Origin: Gymnogyps californianus
Taxonomy: Eukaryota > Chordata > Aves > Accipitriformes > Cathartidae
Direction: 5' to 3'
DNA: 64,000 bases
Assembly (NCBI RefSeq): GCF_018139145.2
Contig: NC_059476.1
Location: 6,361,501 to 6,425,500 of the forward strand
The position numbers were made by a program, and so were the translations under genes. The notes beneath the pieces are model-generated. The model saw nothing but the letters and a program-made list of their open reading frames with translations, was not told where the DNA came from and did not search any database. This document shows positions 1-15,100 of the stretch, piece after piece. Positions within the stretch are counted from its first letter, which is position 1, and every line of letters starts with the position of its first letter.

Positions 1-7
1 CACTTAC

Positions 8-184
8 CAACAGCAAGGATTGGCTCATACTGTTTAATGTTTTTTGTCGTAAGAGGTGGGCACATGCGGATAGCAAATGGAGGCAAAGGAAGTCCTGAAA
101 GAAGTCCAGTCAGCAGAAATTTGAGGTGCACTTCTTGCAGAAAAGAACTCTTTAACTGTTCTTCTCCAGCAATTGTGCCTTGCC
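8..184 (-). CDS. WDR11: WDR11 coding exon 10 (last in window)
   Basis: The acceptor is AAGCAG|GGCAAGG with a rather weak pyrimidine tract, and the donor is GTTG|GTAAGTG at the very window edge. The exon encodes residues 432-490 plus one base, including HLKFLLTGLLSGLPLPPFA and IRMCPPLTTKNIKQYEPI. Mammals read PAPQFA where this reads PLPPFA, a small change. Exons 11 onward (about 60 per cent of the protein) lie outside the window. Confidence 0.95.
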
Positions 185-3100
185 CTGCTTAAAAATTAAA
201 GCTCTTGTTAGTATTAAATTTTAATCGGAGATGTTATGGAAAGTTATCAGACACAGGAGTTTATAAAATAAAAAGTTACAAATAACCTAACGTATAAAAT
301 AGCAATGTTTATTTAAAGAGGCATTCCTTCCTGTTGAACTCTGTATGATGAAACCTTTGGAAGACTGCACTTCTACTAATCTCTCCAATACTAACTTTCT
401 TTCCTAACACTAAGAAGGGGGGGGGGGGGAAGGGGGGGGGGGAAAGTGCAATCATTTCAGTCTTCTTCCAGAATTCAAAGGTAGCTTTTATTTATTTATT
501 GTCTCCTTTTGTTTTTTTTAAAGTTAGTCACAAATATTTTAAAATTATTAGACCAATTCAAAGACTTATGGAGGTATAACTCCAAACAGTAAAAACTGAG
601 TGCAATCTACCACTAGAAATACAGTGCATTTGCCCAGATACAATAAAGATGGGCACAAAAAAGATGTAATTCCATTGCTGTATACCTCCTGCAGTCAGCT
701 GTACCAGTCCAAGTGACGTAAGGTATAAAATAACAATAGCTATGATGTCAATGACTACAGGAAATGCAGATAAGAGAAAAATCATGCCCTAAATGCCATC
801 TTTAAACATATGAGATAAAGTGCAAAAGAACCTCCCACAGTGGTAAGCTGCCTGCACCAGCTAATACAGACAAGTTTTACCAAAAGCAATTCCAAATCTG
901 CACCTCCGTGTCTCTGAGCAGCACTAGTCGCTTTTCCAATAAAAACTAGTTTTAAAACGTAAAGGTAACCATCTTTATGGAACATTTCTCAATACTGAAG
1001 TGTTGGTTGCCATCTAGATTTCACAAAGATGGGATGCATCAGATAAATTGTCTTCATCCATTTAAGATTACTTTCAAAACCTGAAGGAGTTTTGGCCAAA
1101 TTCCATTTTAAATTATTTTTTTTTCCTCAGAGAAAATGAACTTTGAACATTGTTCCTCAACATAAAATCCTCAAAAAGGTTGATTTGATAATTTCTTGAG
1201 CAAACAGGAATTCTTTTCTTTCAGAATTACTATTTAAATTGCATAGAAAATAATTCTAACATATGTAGTTCTTAAGTAAGCTAAGATGTACAATGATTCA
1301 AAAATCCTAGAAATGAGTAGCAGTAATATTAGTGAAAGAAATTCTTACCAATCATGTTGTCTAATGAGAGGTCTGGAAGTTTATTTTGGAATGCTCCTAC
1401 AGGAATTCCACAGAATGAGACTGGGGAATACAAAGGTGATGCACTTGAACTGCTGTAAAAGAAAGGAAAACAAGTTCCTAATACAAACTGGATCGCCTGT
1501 TGACTTAGGTCCTTGATTTTGTTTTTTCCCCAGGTTGTTCTTTCAGTATTCCTACCACTTATTACTTGCAGAATATTTTGAGAAGATTATTACCACCATC
1601 AACTTCCATGAACAACTCTACCAGGAGATAATGCACACAAAAATGTACAAAATTCAAAATAACTTTCATCTTCCTTACAGAGACATTTGTAAGTAACAGA
1701 AAAACAGACAGATGTACCCCTTGTTCTGAAGTAAGCACTGAATGGAGGCTTTTAAATAAATCGTGTATTAATATGTAGGCTATGTTAATGAATACAGCTA
1801 AGCAACAATCATAAATATTTCAACATTTAAGAACAGATTCCTGAACTTGGGGAACAGTTTTTGTTAACCTATATAAACTTCTTATATAGGTTCCAGATGA
1901 CGAAACCCATAACTGAAGCAATGCCTTTCGCCGAAACATATGAAACACAATTGCCTCTGCATGTACAAAGCTACAGCAGAAACTGACAGTATTACCTATG
2001 TTTACAGTCTTGTGGGATATCTATGCAACAGGTTTTTGTGTTATTTTTTCCCCAACGACTGTGACTGGCTTCCAGCGCAACCTCCATCTAAAAGGGACTC
2101 AAACAGCCCTTGCAGCCTTGGCAATCGTATCTTGCTGGGCTGAGGGCAGATCTATGTCATAAGCAAAGACCAAAGACTACTCACTGCACCTAGCTGTACA
2201 CCAAAATGCAGTTTAAGGCACATACAAAGCCTTTTTCTTTAAAATCTCACTTTAACAGACTTTGAGTTCAAATTTTAGTTAAGACCATCAAATCCAGCAG
2301 GATCAAGAACTAATGGAGGAAGACTCCTTCAAAATCCATTAAAGGCTCTGTGCCAACTAGAAATATGCTTTACTTTTCAGTACAATCCAACCATATCCAG
2401 AATCCTCTAGGCTCAGTGGTTCCTATATTGTTATTACATTTTTCCTGGATATATAAAATCATGACAAAGATCAATGTTTTAGAAATGAGTCTAAGAATAC
2501 AGGAAGTAAAACCCAGCAACATATGGATCCTAAACAGCTCTCTTGGATATGCATCACAAAGAATCCATCTAACAGTATTTTTGAGAACACCAAGAATAAA
2601 AACATTAAATCACTGATGAGCAACAAAAGGATCTATATTGAAAATCTGGTACTACTGACATTTAAAAGTGTATGAAGAATTCTGCATTTCTTTTATGGCA
2701 GTCAGTTATTTATATTATTCAATAGTACTTTAACAGTTTATTGCAGCAGAACAACCTTAATACACTGAATATCCAAACAACTATACTACTTCATGTAGCA
2801 TTTTTAGAGACTGCTCAAAATCTAAAACTCTAAAGGCTTTGTATATAAAAATACTGTTTATCCCACTGTATTCCAGCCACCTCCTGTGCAGCCTCATATT
2901 GTTCTGTGTCAAAGTCACACAAATCTATCAGAAAATCTTTCCCCTACCAAAAATGTAGTCCTTTCCAGACTCATTTTGAAGTCCTTTCACGTGACTGAAA
3001 GTGAGGGATCCATTCCTGAAGAAAATTATATAGTCTGAAGAAAGCCAGATGAGAAGAAAATGTTCCCCCAAAATAACATGAATATTCATTCTATCTTTTG

Positions 3101-6100
3101 TTTCCTTATTCCAACCACTTAGTATGGAATGATTTTTTAAAGAAAGAAGAGTAAATACAGTTCCTTCACTTCCCCAAAGCAAGGGAACTAACCTATTTGG
3201 ATGATATATTTTCCTTTCATTCATACACATGTACAGCACGTCACGCTACCATACACACAAGGACACCACTGTTGCTTTCAGAATATATTAAATGCTACAT
3301 GCCACTTGTAAATGTAACAGATGGAAGCTTTGATAAGAAAAATAAATCCCATTACCTGTTACGCACATTTCTGCCAGAAATACTGGATTTTAATTCCCAG
3401 ATCATTACCCTGCCATCACTGACTATGAGAGCTGCAGAATTCTCATTCACTGGGCAACACACCATACTGAAGGGTCGAACTGTTTTTGTTACCCTGATTG
3501 CATCACACTGACTTCTTAAATCATAGATCAGTTCCTGAACTGGGTCTGGATCTGTAACATCAACGTCCCACAGAGGACAAACAATTAGAGTGGAAAACAT
3601 ATGATGTGATCAATCAACAGAGGTAAATTTGCAGCATGACTGAGCTCTTTGGTTGAAATCCACATACTTCCTGTACAATCAGGAAAAACAATCAAAAACT
3701 ATATACTGTTGATCTTGCTGTACACAACACAGCTCTGAAAAGTTGTCCAAAAATGTAATTTTGTCTTTAAAATATCTTATTTCACAAGAATCTTGCAAAA
3801 TCTAAAAAATGACTGTTTCATATCTGGGCAGAAAGTGCATCTGCTCTCCACAATCCAAAACTCATTTGGTTTATTGGTAAATTTGGAAGCAAGTAATGTA
3901 GCTCACTAGAAATTACCAAACTGCCAAAACCAAATCAACCAAACCAAACAAACTCAACAAAAAAAAAAAAAAACCACAAACCAAAAAACCACACTTATTT
4001 ACATTTACAGAACTGTTTTCCCTTCTTTTTTCCAGTCTCCTCCATTATATTTAAAAGGCCATTCTTAGTAATATTTCATAAGAGACAAAGGTTTAATAAT
4101 TTAGATGTTAATCTAAATTTAAGCCCACATCTTAGTTCTAAAATCAATTCTTCCAAATGACCAAATGACTTCCAAGACCTTGTGTTTGCCTGAAAAATGT
4201 TTTTTCTTAAAGATAAAAAGAACACACTAATCATCTTTTATCTAAAACATTCTTGTATATGTGACTGTTAAGCCACTTCATAATTAAAGTATTATTTAGT
4301 GATAAAAGGATTTTCAGGATATTAATATATCTTATTTTGCACTAAATATCAGAAAAGTCAAAAACAATTTTGGGAAAATGCACCATAAATTTAAATTTAA
4401 TGTATAAGAGAAAAAACACTAAAAGGGCTGTAATTCACCATGCTGTATGAGGCATGATGGTTAATGTTGGTATTAAAGTATTAATTAAAATGCCTCAAAG
4501 TTCATTTCTGGACATTTTTGACACAAAACTTACCTGGCTCTTCATTTGGCGTTCCAGTTATACTGCAGTTAGATCTGCGAACTCTTAAAGTTATACAACC
4601 ATTTTCATGTAGGCAAAATAATCCATCACGCTGAAAACAAGGAATTACCTAGGTAAAGAGATACTACATTATATTGTGTTATCAAAATTATATCCTTTGC
4701 AAAGTACACTTGCAAATGACCATACAATTCCTGATGTATAAGCAAGTCACTAAAAATGTTACCATTAATGTAACAGTTCAATGAATTTCTTTAGCTACAG
4801 TACTTGTGACTAAGGAAGTCAATTAATTTGAGAAATTCATTGAAAGTTTTTGTTTGAATTGTTTGCTAGTTTGGGTTTGGTTTTTTGTTGGTTTTTTTTT
4901 TTTTTTTTAACATTGACGTACTCATATATATTCTTTTTAGCTATCACTTTTTTTAAAAAAACCTTTCTTTTTTGGTATCAGAATTCATGATTCCAAGAGA
5001 ATAAAGATGCTTCAATAAGACCTCAGACTAGACTTAGCTGTCTAATTAAGCAAAGGCAGATGCTCAGAGAACTAGTATTAACTTGTGTATAAGCAGCTTA
5101 ACCACCAGAGAACAAAATGCCCTTTTTCCACAGCACTAGTTCCACATTGGTAACTTTTGTAACACCACAAAACGAAGTGGGTTTGCTGCAGAGTTCAGAA
5201 AACTAAATTAAACAATGTTTGCTTCAGAGGACGTTTTTCCCCCTGATGAGCTAACTTCTTTTCATCCTCTAGAACTAATCAAAACACAACTATCAGTGGG
5301 TCACAAACTTACATATGATCTTAATAAACTAATAAACTTACAATGATAGAAACCCATCAAATTCCCATTACCTGCAGGAAAGGCACACCTGTTCTTTCAA
5401 TTGCAATGACACCCACTGTCTGATTCACTTCCAAGTCAAGAATCAAAATCTCTCTAGGATACAATAACAGCATGTAGTTTCTTTTGGAAGGCAAATATGA
5501 CAACTGAAGACAGTCATTGAGTGTTACAGATTCAGCACTGTAAAACATCAGATATAAATTTTAATCAAGTTGTGTCAACAAATACTTCAAGTTCAAAATA
5601 AAATTAACAGTATAAATTTTCCTGCAGCTGCATTTTTTCAAGTATTCCCTATTTTGTTCACTAGGCAACTGCAGATCTCCATTTAATTGCTACAGCAGCG
5701 CAAAGCATCACTGACCTTCAAAAGACACACACTCTGTTGACTTTTGTCTAAATAAGACTGTAGAGTAATTTTTAAAATAGTATGTGATTCAAATGGAACA
5801 AGTGTAATTCTTGCATATCTCAAACACAAAGCAATTAAATTATGAACAGTGTTAGCTGCCAAGACATTTACTGGTATTCATGGGAAATTACCCTTAAACA
5901 TACCGCTTACTTCAATTTTTATATTATTATGCATATTACTTTATTTTGAAATGAACTGAAGAAGCCTATCAAGAATACTAGTCTTCAAAACTCAGAGAAA
6001 GTAGCAAAGAGCAGGAAAGTTCATCATTTTGTTGAAAGTTAACAGAAGATTGGCTGCAAGGTAAAGAGGTTCATTAAGTACATGCAATCCAATGAACTGT

Positions 6101-9100
6101 ACTTAAGTCACACTGAAGAAAATCATCCTCATACCGTGCTCAGTTTTGAAAGCCTCTGAACTCATTTAATTTATCATCCCTTTTGACGGGTTGTGTTTGT
6201 TTTTAATCTCCTCATTCTATCACACACTAAACCCCCCTTACACGCTTCTTGCATCTCATTCCTTGCTTCAGGAGTATGAGTCCCCTTTTGTCTGCCATCA
6301 CTTTCCTGACCATCTCCTGCTCCTCTCTCCTCAAAGTTTCCCTAAACTCATATAAAACCACATAAATCATTGCTGCTACGATTTTTCTTCCCTTTTCCCA
6401 TTCTAGTCTTTTCAGGTGGATGGAAAGGGATGGAGAAAACAGAAGACTATCATATCTGGCAATATTTATATACAACTTAAAATGCAATCAGGAGAATGCA
6501 GAAAAATGGTGTCTTTGTTGATTTACTCTTATTACAGAGCATAAGGCTGGAGCAGCATATGTACTGTCTCAGTATTTGCAAGGTGTTCTGTCCAATGCAG
6601 CACAAATCAGGCGTTATAGAACACAAAATGACAAGATCATGCCCATTAACTTCATATAAAAATCACAATTTCTTAAATGATTACCAGAGGAGGTATCATC
6701 AAGTCTTCTCCTCAGTTTGCAATTTAAACACCTTATTAAAATAGAGTATAAATTTCCTATCTGCACTAAATTTTGGTCTCAATTGCTAACTGATTAGTTT
6801 GTTCTCACATTCGCTAGAAGTTTGAGACATACTTTTATTACTCAAATAGAAAATACAAAAGGAAAAAAAAAAAGAATTACACCACACAAGAAAGTGGCCT
6901 AGAGAATTTCTAAAAAAAAAAAATCTCAAAATGCAACAACTTTAGTTTTAAAAGGTCAGAAAATACACAAATAGGTATGTATAAATTCAAATTTTATTTC
7001 TACAGTACGAACTTAAAGAACGCCTCCTACTGCAGTATCATGTACAACATCAGAATGACAACTCTTCTCAGTTATCAGTACATACATAATTTTTATTCTC
7101 TTATTATATCCCTTCTCATTCCACAACTGAATTGAATTATGTTAGCCCATTTTCATCTTTTTTTTCCCCTAAGAAAGATGTTTCTGAATTTACACCTGCA
7201 TGAATATCTGTTAGCGAAGGGAGAACATTATGTCATTAACTTATACAAAACATGCTGGGATGATATCGTTGTTTTTATGAACAGAACTGGATGAATGACT
7301 GTCAACGTTATATTCTTAAATAATGTCCTCATATAGGATATCTATCTGCCTACCCCAATGAATTTTCTTTTTTTAAACTAATTACCTTATAGGCTTTAAC
7401 CTAATTATATCTATGAACTATATAGGTATACAAAACATTATCTGAGAAGAAATATTTGCAACCTACCTTGGTTTTTCATTACTGATTAAGATTTTTACTT
7501 TATCAAGGGCCTTTTTGGCCCCCGTAGCAGCAGCCAGCTTGTTGTGAGAAGGACTGGAATGGGGACTAGAGATGTAAACTTTCTTCCCTGAGCTGGCAGG
7601 AGCTTTGGAAGGAGAGAAGTCAGAGATGAACACTATTCCTTCACTGGTGAGCACTGTACCAAGAAAAACAGTTTTTATTATAGCAAAATACAATCTGCAA
7701 TTTGATTCTGGCGTTCCATTTTAACAAAATTTTGGTGGCGAGAAATGCTAATAACTTTAACAATACTGTATTAGGTAGAAAACTCATACTTCTAGACAAC
7801 CGGCGCCTTCTACTGAAAGAGCGGCAGATGGTCCACTGCAATTCATTAATATCCACAAAACTCAATTTTTCAAAATTAAATCTACAGTAAAAAAATACTG
7901 TGGGGATTACTGGCAGAAACCTCTTGGTTGTTCAGAACAGTTATTCTCTCTCATCAACTACTTTTCTTTAAGCTTGACAATGCAAATAAAGGCAGGGTTG
8001 CCCACGTTGGCTACACCACCATTTTTTGCTCTCATGCAGAGCACGGCTCAAAGAATCATTAACTCACATTATTTATGTTGCAGCATAAAGATTCAGCTAA
8101 GCTGTAAAGATGTAGCTAAGATTTTACTACATGTTTATAGAAGGTTGAATGGTATGGCAGATTAAAAAAAATACAACTACAAAGCCTGGAAACTGCACTG
8201 TCTCATTACAGATCAGGAGTGATGAAGCTAAATAAAAGAATAATATGGTGACTCTCTTATTTCTCTGGGTTTGTTTCTGCTAAAATGTGAATAAATCTGC
8301 ACTACATCCCCCTTGATGTCTGAATTGCTTCTGAAACTGATGCTCACGCTGTATTCCTTTAAAAAAAAAAAAATCCTATCTGTTGAAAATAACATTTATT
8401 CCTGGCCTATTCATCTCACTGGATTCTCCCTCAGCATCCATCCTTTTATAGCTTTTTATGTCAGTTTAACGGTGCTCTCTATGCTTGGCTTCCTCCCGCT
8501 CCCTATCTACATGCTTTACACCTTCTTTGTAAAGTCTCAAACATTTCTTTTCAGATCTCTCACTTCTCCACTCATGTCTACTTTTCCCCTCCCTTCACAC
8601 AATGGTATCTCATTTTAGAAGATTCCACATTGGCCAAAGACTCCCCTGTCTTTGTTTTGAGATTTCTTCTTGGCGTTTATGACATTATTCTCTCCAATCC
8701 ATTACTTTTAGTCTCGATATTAACATTTTAGTTTAACATTTTTCCTGGTCACACATATCCAGGTCACACTATTTTATACATATAAACTTACAAGCTAAGT
8801 GTGATGGATCAAAGGGGTCAAATGAAAAAGACAGGATATTTTCAGCATAACTTTTCTTCCAAAGTTTGGTGCCCGTGTCTGCATTCCACAGTACAATATA
8901 GTTAGGTGGATGAACTGCAAGCAGTAAATCTCTAGAAGCATCTTGATTCCACAACCACTGCATGTCTGTCAAAAGAAAGAAGGAACAACAGTGAAATTAA
9001 TTTTCTAAAAAAGTTTATTCTATTTTAAAACTATTCTTCTATAATACCTCATCTTTAAAGAAATGAATAGTGACTTGTTACTAACAAGATGATTCTATTT

Positions 9101-12100
9101 CACAATTCTAAAAGGATAAGTTCCTTTTATGGCCTGAATTTATGTTTTGAATAAGCAGCAATAAACTGGGTTACACATGTCTACACTCGTGCACACAACC
9201 CACATCCTATCTGAAGAAGTCAGATCTTTTCAGCCAGTGAATTCCTATCTGAAACAACATACTGTACTGTACAGAACCACTGTAGAGTCAAAATGAGAAG
9301 AACTATACACCATCCCAATTAATATTTGGGATGACACTATGAACCATAACACCATCCCAAATTAATATTTGAGATGGTATCAGTATTGGACCTGGAAACA
9401 AATATCTTCTCCACTTCAAATACTTTTTAAACAGAGTCTTAAGTTCAAGAGTAAAATGAAACTGACTGTAACACACAATGAAGAATACAGCCAGGGTCAG
9501 TCTGAAGAGGTATGGTTGCCAATCATCATGGCTGGGCATCATTTAAACATTCAAGATAAATGGACATAAAAGACTACATTTTCAGTCACACAGAACAGAG
9601 AGACAGCTCAGTTACTTGAAACGAGCTGTGTTAGAGCTACCTACATGCTCCATGGGCAGTGTTTTAGACAACAGAATGTGTCAGGCAGGCAATGGATAAA
9701 GTCCCCCCAGTCCAGCTCCTACCACTCACTGCATAACCTCACCAAGTCACAGCTTCTCTACAGCATGTTCATATACATTAAGATGTCGAAAAAACTTCCT
9801 TCCTCAGCCATTCTTCTGTTTTATCAATTCAGCTTTTTCAGAGCTAGCAAGTGCTTCTCACTGGGTTTCAGAGCAAAAAAAAATAAATCCAGCCATGTGT
9901 GTCCTAATCAGTTACACTGTAAGTTAACAAAAGGTTAACTCCTTCTCAGCTGAATGCAGAGTTTGGATCAAATAAAGAAGAGTGCCTTACACTGATGCAC
10001 CACTTTTCTCCTCATTGAAACAGTGAGGCTCCAGCTGTTATCCTACAAAGCTCTTGCAGATAACACACAGACAACCAGCAGATCACTCTGGTGCTTGATC
10101 TCTGTATTCACACCATTTTCTACAGGCTTGTAAAAAGTCAGAGGCCTCAGAAACAGATGGAAAGGAAAAGAAGCTGCTTTTGCTAGAGGTTATTGCTGAA
10201 TCAGATCAGGGACTGAGGACAAAATAGAGTTTTAATTCTGTTGCTTATTAACTTTTTTTCTTGACCCAGCAGATAGGAAAGCCTTCATTGGGTCTGAAAA
10301 CCTGGAGAAATCTTCAAATGGCATGGTCAAAACTCTACCAAACATTCAGTGAATTGGTGTCAGGAGTAAATAAAACGCAACTTATAACACACACACAAAA
10401 AGAAATAAAACTAATAAAATTAACTGCAGTCAATAGAATAAATTTTCAATGTCCCACTATCAGACTTACAATATTGTATCTACTTTCACAGGATTTATAA
10501 AAACAGAATAATAACAAAAAACAAACAACCTAATTTCATAAGTGGGCTTTCATATAACAGAATTCAAAATAAAAAAAACAGGTATAACACAAGCATCATC
10601 ACAAGTTTTTAAAATAGTCCAAATAAACTATAAATTACTCTTAGAAACTGATTATGGTAGTTTCTCAGGGTGGAAGGTGGGTGGGGAAGTGTTCTAAATT
10701 TTACTTCAGAAATAATTTGTAGACATATTGCTAGCATGGACAGCAGTAGCAATAAACAGAAATCCAGAACATGCAGCTGAGCATGTAGATGCTGCTGTAC
10801 TTGCAGAGTTATCCCTCCCAGCTAATTCTGAAAGAGCCGGTCCGAGGCAGGAAGCAGTCCACTGGCAGCATCAGCTCAGGTACTGGAAGCACACCAGCCA
10901 CAGTAGCACAGCCACAAAGCTCACCAGATTCCAGTGCTCTAGCCAGCTCCTGGTCAGCTTTGTTAGGAGTGGTTCCAACATACGGAAAAGTGCCTACCAC
11001 AAGTAATCGGAACCAAAAAGCCAAGTTTTACAATAGTAGGAGAGTACTACTATCAACTACAAGCTGCACCAATTAAAGCAACAGTAAAAATGGTATTGTG
11101 TGTGTGATGCAACAAGGAACAAAGTCTAGATCTTTTGATTCCCTTTTCCAAGTTTTAACCACTACTTAACTTTTTAATTGATGAAGTACAAGATGCTAAC
11201 TAATGAAAGGGAGCATTTGATGGATGACACTTTACTAATAGATGAGCACAACAAGTGGCAAGGAAAAAGACACTTAATTATTCCTTTCCAATATATTCTC
11301 TTAATTGTGTTACACCTGCCCAGTGGCTACATTTTCCATTGTCTATCCTTCATCAGACCAATTAAGATAGCACTTACCTCTATGCCAGGCTTCTAGACAT
11401 TTCTGCCTCTAGCACAAGCAAACATAAATCTTCTATAGCTTACAACATCATAAATGCATAGCTTCTTTCTCCAGGCTTGTTTGTTTGTTTGGGGTTTTTG
11501 GTGGGGTTTTGTTTGGTTGGTTGGTTTTTGCTTTTGTTTTTTTACTTCCCCCAGAGACTTGTGAAATCCCTGAATGAGATCAAGATATTTTTTTCTGGTA
11601 ACATGATAAAGAATCTTCAAACATCCAGCTGCCCAGAACTGTTCAGGTATTTTTGGGGGTATTTTTCAGACCTTCCCAGCTGCACTGGGCTACCACCCAT
11701 AGAACAGAATCAAAAGCAGCAAATACCACCACTAAACTATCTTCTCAAATGAAAGCCAAACCCAGTTATTTATACTATCTCAGAATTTCCTATTTCTCTT
11801 GACTGTTTGTGTTAATCCTTGCCATTTATGTCTACTTAATTACACTAGAAACCTAATTCAAATGTGTCATACTCAGTTTCAAGACTTCATACTACTAACT
11901 CCAACTATATGCGAAATCTACCTTATTTACAACTGTCTTCTACACTAAAATTTACACAGTCACTTTTCACATCTTAGTATTGCTATGCATAGAAAAGCCT
12001 CCCTGCTCCTACGAATCGGACAACTGCATAGATGCTCAAAAAACCTTTCTCTCTCTAGTTATATTGTGAATGTATGTTATCATGCCAGTATATTTGATCA

Positions 12101-15100
12101 GAAGTAGCTATATAATGAACTAAATAATTGTCAAAGTAGATGTACATAATCAAGACTCTTAACTTACAGCAATGTAACACTATTCAAGGACTACACCACT
12201 ACAGATGGCATTAACATTCAGGTGCAATGCAAACTGCACTACATCACCAGTTCAAAAGCAGGAAGATATATGAACTGTAAATATTATTGTTTCAATCAAT
12301 CACTAATAAAAATAGATTCTAACTTTTTGTCAGAAGATCTTGGAAAGTATTACCATAATGAATTAAATCTCATAGCATCTCTCTGGGAGACAGCAAGTCT
12401 CATGTTTACACAGAAAACAGGTAGACAAACATAGAGAAGGCTAGTAATCGCAACAGTAAAATTCAATAGCAGAACTGAGTCTAGTTTGCAAAATCTAGGT
12501 GACAGATTTGTAATGATGCTCCATAAAGTAACTTCCACACAAACATCACGCGCTATCGTTACCTTGAATTGGTTTTGCATGTTCTTGTATTTCACAACGA
12601 GCTGTTCCTGTTGCCACATCCCATACAATTATTTTTCCAGTAACATCAGCAGAAGCTAAACGTAAAGAATATGGAGAACCAATATTGTGATGGTAATTTT
12701 CTTTAGCCCATTTAACCTGAAGATACAGATGAAAATTGGTCAAAGGAGGCAAACATAAGACACCATACTTCATAGTTTTCAGATGGATAAACAAATAATA
12801 ATTAACTCAACAAAAAAGCATAGTAATAGTTAACGTTAATAGCATCTGTGTAAGCATACCTTTAAGCTACCATCAGTTCTGCAAATTTAAGGTATATTTC
12901 AACTGTGCTGCATGACTGCATGGTTGATATTTTCAAATTACATAAATCAACAATCCTTGTTCCTGAAGGTAACTACAACAATCCATAAATATATGCTATG
13001 TATATAAAAATTTTACTGAAATATTTAGAAGAAACTAAATGGCAATGTTTAAGGTTCTGTGGGCTTCTACAAACCCATAACAACTGATTTCCAAAAAAAA
13101 AGAAAGTTGAAAGTTTACCATCCAACTTTTATATACATCCTAAAACATGTCATTTTCCTTAGCTGTCAAACATAAGTATGTTGTGGTATTGGGGAGGAAG
13201 GAAGATTAGTCTTTCATCTATATGCTGTTTCATGTCAAGGTATTGCTGACATTTGCTATCTTTTTTGTCCTTTTCAGCATGTTGCCACCACTGATTTCCA
13301 CATACCACTTTCTGGTTTGGAATTTCAAACTGCACGGGCTTGCAAGTTGGCAATACTTACGAAAACTGTGTCTTGAAATTTGAAACATTCTGCCTACAAG
13401 TATCCGGAGATTATAAAGAGAGAACACTGACTCCTTCCTTATCTATTCAATATGGACTTGTTTTGCTATCTGCCTTAAAGGCAAACTTCTGCCCCTAAGA
13501 GAGACTGAAGATACTAACAGAATAAAGAAACCTTAATGCTAAGCTAACAGGAATTTACCTACTACAAAAATGATGCTGTAGCTAGCTAGCTGTGTCCTGT
13601 CACAGTACCTGACAGAGAAAGGGTGAGGCCAAACACAACACTTTTTGCAGATATTGAAAGCAAGACGTTAAAAAAACAGAAACAGAATTATCATTAGGCA
13701 CCACTAACTTTGCAACATGGTAACAGCCACCTTTGTGTGTAGCCACCTTTGAGCTACCCCTCTCAGAGGTGTGACCAGGATGCATCTCAAAAGCCTAGCT
13801 GAATAAATTAGACAAATATTACACATGCACAGCAAGCAATCTTCAAAGAGCACTAGCTATAAACCCATAGTGTGTTTCTACCAGAATAACAAAGAATTCT
13901 TGGGAGACTCTCCTCTACCTGCAAATTTCAGTGCTGCAATTCCTGCTTCCCTGCTGTTCAAAAAAAAATTACCCAGGAGGATACCTGCATGTAGCTATGT
14001 AGCTATTAAAAAAAGTAATTATAGAAACCTGCAAAGCTGTTTCTTCCTCAGTTAAATATGTATTACTTTGAAGCAAATTCCAAGCCTGGAAAACATCATT
14101 TCCCAAGGGAGGAACTGTCACCAAGTTATGAACAACAAAAAAAGAGACCTTTAACGTGATCAGTCTCAACCAGAGCTCATGCAGCTCTCTAACACCGTAA
14201 GCCCTCTTTTCTCACTGTAGTCACACTGCTCCAACAAAGTCCCACACATGACCTGATCCCTCTGCTAAAAGAAATTATTTTCTTACTGTACTGGTCACTG
14301 CCTCTCTACCCTGACTTCAAAATACAGCAGCATTGGTCAGAAACAGGAACCAAAGATGAAGTTTTTTTTAATTTTCACAGCCTATCTCACCTGATTTAGA
14401 GAACCTTATTATCACTGTTTATTAACATAGCAGAACAGACACAAATGAAATTTCAATCCTCAATCAAAAAATTGTTCCTGTAATTACATTGTCTTATGTA
14501 AAAGTACTCTTTCAAGTACTCTCTGTAAAGGTACAAAAAAAAAAAAATCAGATATAATCCACTCCGTACAAAGTTATCAGCATCCCACAAACACCACGTG
14601 GACATACGGACAACTAACACGGATCCATCTTCACTGAAACCATTACCTATTCCAGACACAGTTACGACAGCCAAAGGCCAGGAAGTATTTAAAGAAAAAT
14701 AGTTAAACAGACTGCAGAAGGATTATGAAACAGTTGCTTTTCTCTTTGCTTTTTTATTGCAGACAGTGGTGTGTTTTGAAATTTTTCAAATCTGAAGCAC
14801 AGGTTTTAGGGGAGAAGATCCCCTGTAGACTGAGTTTGCTGGTGTGAACATCTACTCCAAAGAGTTTAAGTCAGACATACACAGCAGACTTCTTACAGAT
14901 CCCCTCCAGCTTATGTATGCTCTTAGCATTTACAAACAAAAAAAGAAGTCAGTTGGGAATTGAAGAAAATTTCTTACAAATGGACGTAAAGGTATCTGCA
15001 ATAATCACGGCCTCATAATAATTTCTCACATGATGTCTACTTCTTAAAGCAGAACAGAATTTCCTTTCTTTCTTCCTTCTCATAAATTAGTCATTTTCTT

